From Sporosarcina sp. Te-1 (lineage in GTDB: Bacteria > Bacillota > Bacilli > Bacillales_A > Planococcaceae), in assembly GCF_017498505.1 (NCBI RefSeq), contig NZ_CP071798.1, positions 620,001 through 684,000 on the forward strand: 64,000 nucleotides of DNA, given 5' to 3'. Positions 52,084 to 59,985 of the stretch are shown piece after piece (the first letter of the stretch is position 1; each line of letters begins with the position of its first letter). Below the pieces are notes generated by a model. That model was not told where the DNA came from. It saw nothing but the letters and a program-made list of their open reading frames with translations, and did no database searches. The position numbers and the translations under genes were made by a program.

Positions 52084-52544
52084 TTTTTTAAATACGCGTT
52101 TTCCATTTCTAGTTGTTTAATACGTGCTTCAAGCGCCTCAGTAGACCCTTTAACCGGCGCTGGTTTATGTTGTTGATTGGATTCCTTTTTCACGGATGGA
52201 CGCCCCTTTTTCTTTGATTGAAGGGCATCCACTCCTTGTGTCTCCAACCGTTTTCTCCAAACTAAAATTGTGGAAGGGGAAGGGATCTTAAAAATCGCTG
52301 CTGTTTCATTTAAGGATGTGCCCTGTTCAATCATGTAATTGAGTACGTCCAGTTTAAACTGTTGTGTGTAATTTGTACAAGACTTACTAAAAGCTTCGAC
52401 ACCATGATATTCGTATTGTTTGACCCACTTAAGGATGGCTTTATGATCTGTCTTTAAAGACTTAGCTATTTCAAGTGAACTTTCCCTGCCATTTACATAA
52501 CGATTAACTGCTTGTAACTTATCTTCTGCAGTAAATTTAGCCAT
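52026..52544 (-). CDS. IS3-family transposase OrfA (DNA-binding part)
   Basis: A 172-residue protein with two helix-turn-helix segments (FTAEDKLQAVNRYVNG...LKTDHKAILKWVKQYE and FKLDVLNYMIEQGTSLNETAAIFKIPSPSTILVWRKRLE), a basic linker and a C-terminal leucine-zipper-like stretch (ALEARIKQLEMENAYLKKL). The slippery site falls in the LKK codons at the end of the zipper. Confidence 0.92.
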   Translation of the reverse strand: MAKFTAEDKLQAVNRYVNGRESSLEIAKSLKTDHKAILKWVKQYEYHGVEAFSKSCTNYTQQFKLDVLNYMIEQGTSLNETAAIFKIPSPSTILVWRKRLETQGVDALQSKKKGRPSVKKESNQQHKPAPVKGSTEALEARIKQLEMENAYLKKLNALVQNKETSLKKTKHK

Positions 52545-52599
52545 AGAAAAACTGCACCTCCAATTGTTAGATGGTGTCTAACAATTGGGGTGCAGTTCA

Positions 52600-52613
52600 G
52601 ATTGATTGGGTTT
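52600..52613 (-). terminator. Right half of the terminator split by the IS3 element
   Basis: GATTGATTGGGTTT, the partner of 51132-51145. It lies 4 bp from the stop of the YxcD-like gene, whose transcription it should have ended before the insertion. Confidence 0.8.
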
Positions 52614-52617
52614 GTGT

Positions 52618-52905
52618 TTAATGGATAGAAGCGATAATTCCTTCGTTTCGGTCGAAAAGCAGTCGAATTCCAGCTGCAAACGGATCCTCTTGAACGACTT
52701 CCTCTATCCAAAGCCGGATCGCCTGGATCATCTGAAAAGAAGTGAGAGAATACGTTTCCCCTTGAATGACTGCCTCAGCCGAGAAAACTTCTTCATCATA
52801 CGCTAATTCCACTTCGACATCTTCTGGCTGGACAGGATAATTTTTTGCTGCGTACATACAAATGGCATTGACGATATCCTGCTCCGTCATTGTCAATTCC
52901 GCCAT
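52618..52905 (-). CDS. YxcD-like protein (DUF2653)
   Basis: A 95-residue soluble acidic protein (TMTEQDIVNAICMYAAKNYPVQPEDVEVELAYDEEVFSAEA...). It matches the small YxcD-type family of Bacillales, of unknown function. Its start overlaps the end of the upstream membrane protein gene by 13 bp, so the two are translationally coupled. Confidence 0.8.
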   Translation of the reverse strand: MAELTMTEQDIVNAICMYAAKNYPVQPEDVEVELAYDEEVFSAEAVIQGETYSLTSFQMIQAIRLWIEEVVQEDPFAAGIRLLFDRNEGIIASIH

Positions 52906-53330
52906 GGATTGACGTCTTCCTTTTGCTTCTTGAACGAAACAAAGATTTTCCGGATGATGCTGATGATCAAGACGATCGCCAACATATTAATCATGAAACC
53001 AAGAAGTGAGCCAAGCATTCCCATGTTCGCAAATAGGCTGCCGAATAATAACCCTGCAAGGCCACCCACAAACAATCCTCTCATTAAGCCGCCAGAGAAA
53101 AATCCTCCCTTTGTAGAAGCGGGCTTCGTCTGTTTGTTAAAGGAGGCATTGTCTTCTTGTTTTTTATCCACTTTTGCTGGTTTGTTGTAATTGTTGTTGG
53201 TGTTGAAGCTCTTTTTACCTGACTTATACCCTTTTGCTTCAACCGTTGTCGCATGGTCATTAAATAGGGTGCTGCCGATCGGTGACATGATTAGTGTTAC
53301 TGCAAGTAGCGCCGATACTAGTTTTTTCAA
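52893..53330 (-). CDS. Secreted or membrane-anchored small protein, Tim44-like C-terminal region
   Basis: A 145-residue protein with a signal-like N-terminus (KKLVSALLAVTLIMSPIGSTLF), an Asn/Lys-rich linker, a Gly-rich segment (GGFFSGGLMRGLFVGGLAGLLFGSLFANMGMLGSLLGF) and a membrane helix (NMLAIVLIISIIRKIF). The Gly-rich helical stretch is like that of Tim44-like proteins of Bacillales. TTG 53330 follows GGAGGGAAA. Function unknown; the pairing with the YxcD-like gene recurs in the order. Confidence 0.72.
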   Translation of the reverse strand: MKKLVSALLAVTLIMSPIGSTLFNDHATTVEAKGYKSGKKSFNTNNNYNKPAKVDKKQEDNASFNKQTKPASTKGGFFSGGLMRGLFVGGLAGLLFGSLFANMGMLGSLLGFMINMLAIVLIISIIRKIFVSFKKQKEDVNPWRN

Positions 53331-53559
53331 TTCATTTCCCTCCGTTTGATGGCACTCTTTTGTGCCTTACAATAATTATAAATGATTTAGCGCTAAAACA
53401 ATACTGTAATGCATCAATAAATGAGGGATCATTGTAATGTTGGTGTCATTCCATTTAGTTTGCTTATGTTGGTACAGCATATTATTATTAAAAAATTGAT
53501 AAGGAAACGAGAAATTTCGAAAGTTGTTCCGGGCGAGCTAAATTTGTTGAGGATGCCCA

Positions 53560-53588
53560 TTGACAGAAATAAAAAGGTTTTATATAAT
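53560..53588 (+). promoter_or_regulatory. Consensus promoter of the triple T-box leader
   Basis: TTGACA (53560-53565) and TATAAT (53583-53588) with 17-bp spacing, an exact SigA consensus directly before the first T-box. Confidence 0.88.
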
Positions 53589-53599
53589 GCAAAAAAGCA

Positions 53600-53853
53600 A
53601 TCGGATATTCTTAGGCATTGAAAAGGACATGAACCATTTTAAAAGCTTTACCAGAGAACAGGACCTTGGCTGAAAGTTCTGTAGTGGAAGAAATGGTTAA
53701 CCACCTTGGAGCTATCATAGTGGACTGCGCTAAGTAGGAAACTATGTTCGGGAGACCGTTATCGTCAGAGCGCCATGCTTTTTTAGCATGGCGGAAATTG
53801 GGTGGCACCACGACCGCATTCGTCCCTTTATACGGGGAGGAATGCGGTTTTTT
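53600..53853 (+). promoter_or_regulatory. T-box leader 1 (threonine specifier)
   Basis: The core GGGTGGCACCACG (53800-53812) precedes a terminator (ACCGCATT 53813-53820 with AATGCGGT 53841-53848, then six T). After the arm AAATGGTT the specifier position reads ACC (Thr). A GCCATGC/GCATGGC hairpin lies between. Confidence 0.9.
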
Positions 53854-53861
53854 AATTGAAC

Positions 53862-54106
53862 AGAAAGCGTTGAAAAGGATATGAATCATTTGGAAAGCTT
53901 AACAGAGAACAGGACCCTTGGCTGAAAGTCCTGAAGTGGAACAAATGATTTACCGCCTTTGAGCTATCGCAGACAACCGCATTTTATGTGAAACTGCGAT
54001 CGGGAGACCGTTATCGTTAGAGCGTCATGCTTTTTTGGCATGGCGGAAACAGGGTGGCACCACGACCGCATTCGTCCCTTACAGGGGGAAAGAATGCGGT
54101 TTTTTT
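53862..54106 (+). promoter_or_regulatory. T-box leader 2 (threonine specifier)
   Basis: The core GGGTGGCACCACG (54052-54064); terminator ACCGCATTC (54065-54073) with GAATGCGGT (54092-54100) and seven T. The arm AATCATTT/AAATGATT is followed by T-ACC, so the specifier is again ACC. Confidence 0.9.
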
Positions 54107-54114
54107 ATTGAATA

Positions 54115-54361
54115 AGAAAGCAATGAAAAGGACATGAATCATTTTGGAATCTTGCCAGAGAACAGGATCATCGGCTGGAAGTCCTGTAGAAGAAGAAATG
54201 ATTTACCGCCTTTAAGCTGTTGCAGGGAATCGCGAGATTTGCGTGAAACTGCAACCGGGAAACCGTTATCGAATTGAGCGTCGTAATTCTTGTGAATTGC
54301 GGCGAAATCAGGGTGGTACCACGACCGCATTCGTCCCTATGTAGGGAGGAGTGCGGTTTTT
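54115..54361 (+). promoter_or_regulatory. T-box leader 3 (threonine specifier)
   Basis: The core GGGTGGTACCACG (54311-54323), with T instead of C at the variable UGGN position, followed by a terminator (ACCGCA with TGCGGT, 54324-54361). Specifier ACC after AAATGATT-T. It is the most diverged of the three copies. Confidence 0.88.
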
Positions 54362-54387
54362 ATTTATATAAAATAGGAGGAATTTAT

Positions 54388-55593
54388 ATGTCAGTCAAAA
54401 TCGATATCGAAAAAAGGAATCATCGCAAATTGGGTCAGGAGCTGGAACTGTTCATGGCGTCAGAAGAAGCGCCGGGCATGCCATTTTATTTGCCGAAAGG
54501 GATGATTGTCCGGAATGAGTTGGAGCGGTATTGGAAGTTAAAACATCAGGAAGCAGACTACGAGGAAATCAAAACACCGATTATGATGAAGCAGGAGCTT
54601 TGGGAACAATCGGGACACTGGGATCATTATCATGAAAACATGTATTTCTCAAATGTCGATGAGCAGCATTACGCTTTGAAGCCGATGAATTGTCCGGGAG
54701 CAATGCTCATTTTCAACCATAAACGGAGAAGCTATCGTGAATTCCCGATCCGCTATGCAGAACTCGGTTTAGTCCATCGCCATGAACTGTCCGGTTCTCT
54801 GAACGGGTTATTACGGGTTCGTGCCTTCACACAAGATGATGCCCATCTATTTGTCCGGAAGGATCAAATTGAAAAGGAAATCGACAGTGTACTGGATATG
54901 GTTCACGAGATGTATTCAGAATTCGGTTTCCAATATGAAGTCGAACTGTCGACTCGGCCGGACAATTATATGGGATCTCTAGAATTATGGAACGAAGCCG
55001 AACAGTCGTTGGAATCCGTACTCAAACAGCGAGGCATGGATTACCGGATTAATGAAGGGGACGGAGCGTTCTATGGGCCGAAAATCGACTTTCATATTCT
55101 CGATTCACTCGGACGAAGCTGGCAATGCGGCACAGTCCAGTTGGATTTCCAAATGCCTGAGAAGTTCAATTGCCGCTATGTAAATGAACAGAACGAACTG
55201 GAATACCCAATCATTATTCATCGTGCCATCTTTGGCTCCGTGGAACGCTTCCTCGCGATTTTGGTTGAACATTATGCGGGAGACTTCCCATTATGGTTGG
55301 CACCGGAACAAGTGAGAATTGTCCCGATTGCCGATCAGCATGTCGCGTATGCGAATGAAGTACGCAAGCGGCTTGCGGAAAAAGGTATCCGTGTCAAAGT
55401 GGATGACCGAGCGGAAAAAATGGGACTGAAAATCCGTGAATCTGAAAAGCTGAAGATACCATATATGTTGATTGTGGGAGATCAGGAAGTGGAGAAACAG
55501 ATGGTCTCTGTACGGAAACGCAAAGAAGGGGATTTGGGGCAAATGCTAATGGAAGAATTGCTAGAACGAATACAAAGCGAACTAAAGTATTGA
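54388..55593 (+). CDS. Threonyl-tRNA synthetase lacking the N-terminal TGS and editing domains
   Basis: A 401-residue class II synthetase that equals only the catalytic and anticodon-binding parts of the usual ~640-residue ThrRS. Motif 2 is RYAELGLVHRHELSGSLNGLLRVRAFTQDDAHLF, and KPMNCPGAMLIF and CGTVQLDFQMPEKF are zinc/substrate regions. Motif 3 is PIIIHRAIFGSVERFLAIL, followed by the anticodon-binding domain. ATG 54388 follows AGGAGG directly after the third T-box, and nothing upstream encodes the N1/N2 domains. The enzyme should charge Thr but cannot hydrolyse mischarged Ser-tRNA. A full-length thrS elsewhere is expected. Confidence 0.9.
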   Translation: MSVKIDIEKRNHRKLGQELELFMASEEAPGMPFYLPKGMIVRNELERYWKLKHQEADYEEIKTPIMMKQELWEQSGHWDHYHENMYFSNVDEQHYALKPMNCPGAMLIFNHKRRSYREFPIRYAELGLVHRHELSGSLNGLLRVRAFTQDDAHLFVRKDQIEKEIDSVLDMVHEMYSEFGFQYEVELSTRPDNYMGSLELWNEAEQSLESVLKQRGMDYRINEGDGAFYGPKIDFHILDSLGRSWQCGTVQLDFQMPEKFNCRYVNEQNELEYPIIIHRAIFGSVERFLAILVEHYAGDFPLWLAPEQVRIVPIADQHVAYANEVRKRLAEKGIRVKVDDRAEKMGLKIRESEKLKIPYMLIVGDQEVEKQMVSVRKRKEGDLGQMLMEELLERIQSELKY

Positions 55594-55794
55594 GAAACAA
55601 AACGTTTTGTCCTGGTTCGGGTCTCCTTCTGGAAAGCTGAGTTGAATTCGGAAAGTTGGTTAGCAAAATAGTATATGTTTTACTGAGGGCAGCCTTATTG
55701 TTTGTAACAAAAAAGGGAACTGTTTAACTGGATCTTGATCTGTTACGATAAAAGGGAATGCATGCCATTGAAACAATGGAGTGGGGAGTTTGCT
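55594..55794. other. Spacer between the ThrRS gene and the structured RNA
   Basis: No gene or clear terminator hairpin is visible here. An inverted pair CCATTG-AAA-CAATGG stands near 55764-55778, just ahead of the RNA scaffold. If the RNA is of the HEARO/omega type its guide would lie at the end of this stretch. Confidence 0.4.
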
Positions 55795-56050
55795 AATTAA
55801 AAACAGATACGGCCGTGTAGTATAGGGGACGAATGCCGATGTCAGTGATCTGGGAAGAACACCGACTAGTGGGAGATGGAGAGGTCCGTCTCACAGTGGC
55901 TGTGACAATCATAAAACGCAGCCGTGGTTCGGATGTCAGGATGGGATTTGCCTGGCGGAAGCAGGAACTAGCAGTAATCGCCGGGTAGATCGCGGCGGTG
56001 AAGGGGTCCCTTCTCCTGGAAAGCCTGAAACTACATCGTAGGAAAACTGA
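55795..56050 (+). ncRNA. HEARO/omega-RNA-like structured RNA (IscB-associated type), no nuclease gene adjacent
   Basis: About 250 bases without a good coding frame but rich in paired segments: CACAG-TGG-CTGTG (near 55892-55906), CAGG...CCTG (near 55938-55956), CGCC...GGCG (near 55979-55997). It contains the stretches GACGAATGCCGATGTCAGTG (55829-55848) and GGCGGAAGCAGGAACTAGCA (55954-55973), which I remember as hallmarks of the HEARO motif, the scaffold RNA of IscB nucleases. This identification rests on recall and fold, not on a computed match. A guide, if any, would be just upstream. Confidence 0.6.
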
Positions 56051-56061
56051 ACGGAACCCTG

Positions 56062-56090
56062 CCTCCAAAGATGAAAAAACATCTTGGAGG
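56062..56090 (+). promoter_or_regulatory. Hairpin sequestering the ribosome binding site of the RNHCP gene
   Basis: CCTCCAA-A-GATG (56062-56073) pairs with CATC-TTGGAGG (56080-56090) as an 11-bp stem with one bulged A and an A6 loop. TTGGAGG is the ribosome binding site for the ATG at 56098. Confidence 0.75.
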
Positions 56091-56097
56091 AATGTAC

Positions 56098-56415
56098 ATG
56101 GGCCGAAAAAAAGAGAATGCAGGATTTATTTGCGAGAAATGCGGAGAAACGATTTCTCCGTTGACAAATGGAAGCTATCGGAATCATTGTCCCTATTGCT
56201 TATACTCAAAGCATCTTGACGATAAGCCCGGGGATCGAGCGAGTGATTGCCTGGGATTAATGAAACCCATAGGATGGGACTATTCAGCGAAAAAGGGCTA
56301 TCAGCTGATTCACCAATGTGAAAAATGCGGGAAAATCGGCAAGAATAAAATCGCCCGTTTTACTGTGCAGGAAGACGAATGGATATCTTTTACAGAAAGA
56401 CTAAACACATTTTAG
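56098..56415 (+). CDS. RNHCP-domain zinc-ribbon protein
   Basis: A 105-residue protein. A first knuckle ENAGFICEKCGETI, then GSYRNHCPYCLYSKHLD with the name-giving RNHCP motif, and a third region LIHQCEKCGKIGKNKI give three CxxC pairs. The family is small, widespread and of unknown function. ATG 56098 is seven bases after GGAGG. It lies just after the structured RNA, and its ribosome site is masked by a hairpin. Confidence 0.88.
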   Translation: MGRKKENAGFICEKCGETISPLTNGSYRNHCPYCLYSKHLDDKPGDRASDCLGLMKPIGWDYSAKKGYQLIHQCEKCGKIGKNKIARFTVQEDEWISFTERLNTF

Positions 56416-56605
56416 CATGTATTCAATGTGAGCCAAGCAAATGAATTGCTTGGCTCTTTTTTTATAATAGGAATGACAAGTTGGAGTAGATTAAACTCAT
56501 GAAAAACTAAATACATTCTGTTTGTTGCTTTATAATCCGAAAAAGTTCAGTTAACAAAATTTTTTTAGTAGTGGTACAATATGGGGAGAGAAAGGGGTTA
56601 ATCAT

Positions 56606-57463
56606 ATGTGGAAGCAACGAATCATCGAAACAAGCAGAGGGTCTTTTGAGTTGTTTGAAAAAGGAGAAGGAGAACCATTTGCTGTCACCCACTTATATAG
56701 TGAGTACAATGAAAATGGAAATGCATTCGCGAATCCCTTCACTGCTCACTATCATGTCTTTCTGATCAATTTACGGGGAGCTGGGAAATCGGTCGCTGCG
56801 GAATCAGAAGAGCAGTACAGCATGAAAGAATCCGTATTGGATCTGGAGGCAATTCGCATTGCACTACACGTTGAAAAGTGGGGGTTTGCCGGGCATTCAA
56901 CAGGAGGCATGCTGGCGCTCGTTTATGCGACAATGAAGCCTGAATCTTTAACGAAGATCATTTGTGGCGGTGCCGCAGCCAGCGTCGAATATAGCGCTGA
57001 TCCTGGGAGTATTTATTGCCGGGAAAATCCGAATTTCAATCGCATTGTAGAAATAATGGACCGTCTTGATACGCCAGATGTCCCTCTTGAGGAAAGACGC
57101 GCGTTAGGCCGTGAGTGGAACTTGATGTCCTTTCATTCAGAAGAGAAGATGGATGCAGCTGTTTTAAAACCGAACAGCGGCCGAACGGTGGGAGATCGAT
57201 TGACGTACTTCCGAAAGGTGGACTGCAAGACATATGATGTGCGGGAAGCATTGAAGAGTGTGCCTATTCCGGCCTATATCTATGCGGGAATTCATGATGC
57301 ACAATGTCCGCATAAATTTGGCGTGGAAATAGCGGATTGCCTGCCGAATGCATCGTTCACTTCCTTTCATGCCAGCAATCATTATCCGTTTCTCGAGGAA
57401 GAAGAGAAGTTTGATGAGTTTGTAGAAAGCACATTACGCGTGGAAAATAAGGCAACTACATAA
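56606..57463 (+). CDS. Alpha/beta hydrolase (proline iminopeptidase-like)
   Basis: A 285-residue alpha/beta-hydrolase. LINLRGAGKS is the oxyanion region (HGGPG-like position not exact). The nucleophile elbow is FAGHSTGGMLALVYA (Ser near residue 97), Asp is likely in IYAGIHDAQCPHKFG and His in HASNHYPFLEEEEKF. The cap domain between is helical. Substrate unknown; the closest plan is that of S33 peptidases and related esterases. AAAGGGG lies ahead of the ATG. Confidence 0.86.
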   Translation: MWKQRIIETSRGSFELFEKGEGEPFAVTHLYSEYNENGNAFANPFTAHYHVFLINLRGAGKSVAAESEEQYSMKESVLDLEAIRIALHVEKWGFAGHSTGGMLALVYATMKPESLTKIICGGAAASVEYSADPGSIYCRENPNFNRIVEIMDRLDTPDVPLEERRALGREWNLMSFHSEEKMDAAVLKPNSGRTVGDRLTYFRKVDCKTYDVREALKSVPIPAYIYAGIHDAQCPHKFGVEIADCLPNASFTSFHASNHYPFLEEEEKFDEFVESTLRVENKATT

Positions 57464-57478
57464 GTTTCTGAATTGACA

Positions 57479-57505
57479 GGGGAGGTACTTTTGCCTCTCT
57501 TTTTT
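57479..57505 (+). terminator. Terminator after the alpha/beta hydrolase
   Basis: A short GGAGG/CCTCT-type stem with a 7-nt loop, followed by six T (57500-57505). Confidence 0.7.
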
Positions 57506-57841
57506 AATGCAATTGCGTCAAAACGTCTCCAATTGATCAATCCGTGACTCATATTCGTTAGCTACTAGCAAAGCTCCTCCGCTGTTTAATTGAATCCTAA
57601 AACAATGTTATACAATGCCAGGGCGGGCTTGCGTAGGACTATCACCAATTAAACCATTTCTTATCCACCAAATTCTCCTGACTTCGTTGTTTGGTATCTT
57701 CAATTGGGTTTATCTTCATTACTGTTATTTTTTATACAAACTAATTTCATTAGCATTCAGCTTGAATATTCGGTATTATGACACATTTCACAATGGAAAA
57801 ACGTCATATATATGGGAGGGTATATGAAGGGGGGCGTTTTT
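57506..57841. other. Intergenic stretch, nothing convincing
   Basis: About 335 bases, A+T-rich. It should hold the promoter of the lipoprotein gene. The frame at 57615-57827 has no start signal and reads like non-coding DNA. Confidence 0.4.
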
Positions 57842-58930
57842 TTGAATAAAAGGATGGGTGTTCTTTTCATCGTATTGTGGGTAATCCAGCTGATTGCGTG
57901 TGGACAAGACAAAGAAGGATCTTCTACAAAAAGCGTAGAGGATGTTGATGTGATAAACCACCATAGAGGTATAGAGGGTTTAGAGAAAATGGAACGCTTT
58001 TATAGCGATTTTCAAAATGGAAAAACCTCTGATTTACGGATTGTCCACTATACGCTTGAAGGAGATCCTATTGTAACGGATCTTGCTTATGACGGAAAGA
58101 AGTTGCAAGTAACCTTTGATAGTTCCCGCGATGCGTTTGGAAGTGGTGAAATACATACCATCGCGTGTAACGGGTTGTTTGAGGAAGTGTATCCGGCTAA
58201 TCGCAGTTATCTCGCCTATGGTTGTGAAGAGGGGCTGAATGGGATGGCAGAAATCTTATCGATTGAATACGATTTGAACCGACAAGACCTTTTTGAGTTT
58301 CAATTAAAATATGGAAAAGGGCTTGAAAACGAACTGGATACGAAACGAGGAATAAAGAAAATAGGGCTAGATTCTAACATGGCGAAGACGAGTGATGTAC
58401 AACTCTCCCCGGACGTCATGCAAGAGTTGTACAAACGGTTAATTTTGGCCAATTATTTAGGTGAGAAGGACCTGAAAAACCGTTGCCACGCTGAAAAGGA
58501 TTCAGAGTATTATCTAAAGGTCTATTTGAACGGTGGAGAAGATGAATTTGCTTGGTCAACCTGTCATAACAGTGCCGATACAACAAAATTTACTGACTTG
58601 GCCAACTATCTGATTATGCAGGCTGACAATCCACCCTCAGAAATCTCAGAGCCGACCATCCAAGGGTATGTACTTCAAGTGGAGAATCAAACCTTGTTAG
58701 TCGCTGAGAATATAAACCAACTGGAATACCAATGGATCGAGGAAGAGATAAAGAAAACAGATTTTGATGCCTATGGAATCGAATTTTATCAGCTTGAGGG
58801 CATGGATCCGAAAGAGTTTAAACCAGGCGATAAGGTACTAGCCATATTAAAAGGAGGGCAAACAGAGGGCAAACCTAGAAAAGTCAAGGTGAAAGACATT
58901 AGAAAGTTGGAAAGCGTATGGACAGAATAA
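57842..58930 (+). CDS. Lipoprotein with DUF4362-like and DUF3221-like regions
   Basis: A 362-residue lipoprotein. With TTG 57842 (seven bases after AAGGGGGG) the signal is NKRMGVLFIVLWVIQLIAC, with lipobox LIAC at residue 20. The first half (MERFYSDFQNGKTSDLRIVHYTLEGDPIVTDLAYDGKKLQVTFDSSRD) resembles DUF4362 proteins. The C-terminal ~80 residues (IQGYVLQVENQTLLVAENI...FKPGDKVLAILKGG) are DUF3221-like, an OB-type fold known from YobA. Function unknown; surface location is expected. Confidence 0.82.
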   Translation: MNKRMGVLFIVLWVIQLIACGQDKEGSSTKSVEDVDVINHHRGIEGLEKMERFYSDFQNGKTSDLRIVHYTLEGDPIVTDLAYDGKKLQVTFDSSRDAFGSGEIHTIACNGLFEEVYPANRSYLAYGCEEGLNGMAEILSIEYDLNRQDLFEFQLKYGKGLENELDTKRGIKKIGLDSNMAKTSDVQLSPDVMQELYKRLILANYLGEKDLKNRCHAEKDSEYYLKVYLNGGEDEFAWSTCHNSADTTKFTDLANYLIMQADNPPSEISEPTIQGYVLQVENQTLLVAENINQLEYQWIEEEIKKTDFDAYGIEFYQLEGMDPKEFKPGDKVLAILKGGQTEGKPRKVKVKDIRKLESVWTE

Positions 58931-58955
58931 ATTACTATAGAACAAGGAGATAAAC

Positions 58956-59411
58956 ATGAATTATCAAATAGAAACGATTTTAAAACAAGACGAAGCGTTT
59001 GCAGCCTTTTTGCGAACGAAAATTAGAGAATACAACAATGAACGATCAGTGCACCATGCAAAAGCCAGGGAAGAGGGAAGTGTCCTGCCGATTTTTTTAA
59101 TCGCTACGGATGAGAACCATGAGTGGATCGGGGGCATAGCAGCTGAAGTCTATTGGAATTGGCTGGAGATCAATCATTTTTGGGTTCATGAGAGATATAG
59201 AGGACAAGGACTGGGTAGACAGCTAATAGAGAAAACAGAAAATATAGCCATAGAGAAAGGTGCAGAAAAGGCGTTAGTCACCACATTTGAATTCCAAGCC
59301 CGTTCTTATTATGAAGAGAAGGGATACGAAGTCGTCGGTGAGATAAAAGATTATCCGCCGGGCTGTAGTTATTATACGATGGTAAAGAAATTGGGAGTTG
59401 TCGGTCTGTAA
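58956..59411 (+). CDS. GNAT-family N-acetyltransferase
   Basis: A 151-residue acetyltransferase. IGGIAAEVYWNWLEINHFWVHERYRGQGLGRQLIEKTENIA shows the strand-4 and RGQGLG acetyl-CoA loop, then ALVTTFEFQARSYYEEKGYEVVGEIKDYPPG. The latter is the typical end of the small-molecule acetylating GNATs. It lies 25 bp after the lipoprotein gene and may share its transcript. Confidence 0.87.
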   Translation: MNYQIETILKQDEAFAAFLRTKIREYNNERSVHHAKAREEGSVLPIFLIATDENHEWIGGIAAEVYWNWLEINHFWVHERYRGQGLGRQLIEKTENIAIEKGAEKALVTTFEFQARSYYEEKGYEVVGEIKDYPPGCSYYTMVKKLGVVGL

Positions 59412-59482
59412 GAGAAGCAGAATACGGCATGTTATTCTGTGAAAGGACTATTTAAAAAATCACACAAAAAGGGGAAACTGTC

Positions 59483-59914
59483 TTGGGACAAAATACAACA
59501 AACACGTACGCACCTTCAAAACACTTTGTATCGGCTGCTACGATAGTTATTAGCGATCAAAACGAAATTCTGTTAATCAAAGGTCCGTTAAGAGGTTGGG
59601 AAATGCCTGGTGGAATCGTGGAAGAAGGAGAGTCTCTCAAAGACGCCGCAATTAGAGAAACAGTAGAGGAGTCAGGCATTGAAGTTGAAATTATTAAATT
59701 CTGCGGTGTATTTCAGAACGTGAAAAAGTCCATTTGTAATACGCTTTTCTTAGCAAAGCCAATTGGTGGCCAGCTGACAACTTCATCTGAAAGCGTGGAA
59801 GTTGGTTATTTCCCTGTTCAACAGGCTTTAGAAATGATAACGATTGATAATTTTAAACAACGTATAGAGTACTGTCTTGATGACAGTAAACAGCCATTCT
59901 ATGTGGAGTTTTAA
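59483..59914 (+). CDS. Nudix hydrolase
   Basis: A 143-residue Nudix protein that hydrolyses a nucleoside diphosphate linked to another moiety. The Nudix box GIVEEGESLKDAAIRETVEESGI (about residues 48-70) is complete, including the REUxEE metal ligands. TTG 59483 follows AAAAAGGGG. The substrate is not predictable. Confidence 0.9.
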   Translation: MGQNTTNTYAPSKHFVSAATIVISDQNEILLIKGPLRGWEMPGGIVEEGESLKDAAIRETVEESGIEVEIIKFCGVFQNVKKSICNTLFLAKPIGGQLTTSSESVEVGYFPVQQALEMITIDNFKQRIEYCLDDSKQPFYVEF

Positions 59915-59958
59915 GTCACTGGGTTAGAACGGTTACTTACTGAACCAATAACCAGAAC

Positions 59959-59985
59959 AAAGAGATGTTAATTGCATCTCTTTTT
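59959..59985 (+). terminator. Terminator after the Nudix gene
   Basis: AGAGATG (59961-59967) pairs with CATCTCT (59975-59981), followed by a T-run. Confidence 0.82.

Larger units (their letters stand above)
51155..52599 (-). mobile_element. IS3-family insertion sequence (IS150-like), 1445 bp
   Basis: The ends are imperfect inverted repeats (TGAAGCGACCCC...GTTAGACA at the left, TGAACTGCACCCC...GTTAGACA at the right on the minus strand). A 3-bp target duplication GAT (51152-51154 and 52600-52602) flanks it. It holds overlapping orfA and orfB with an A-AAA-AAG slippery site (52089-52083). It looks intact and potentially active. Confidence 0.9.

Noticed and set aside
53421..53621. 66-codon frame overlapping the T-box promoter
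   Set aside because: It runs through a consensus promoter and the start of T-box 1 and lacks a ribosome binding site.
55930..56010. Resemblance to the 3' part of small-subunit rRNA (AGTAATCGC and CGGTGAA blocks)
   Set aside because: The matching blocks are short, the decoding-site sequence and flanking helices of 16S rRNA are absent, and the order fits an omega-RNA-like scaffold better.
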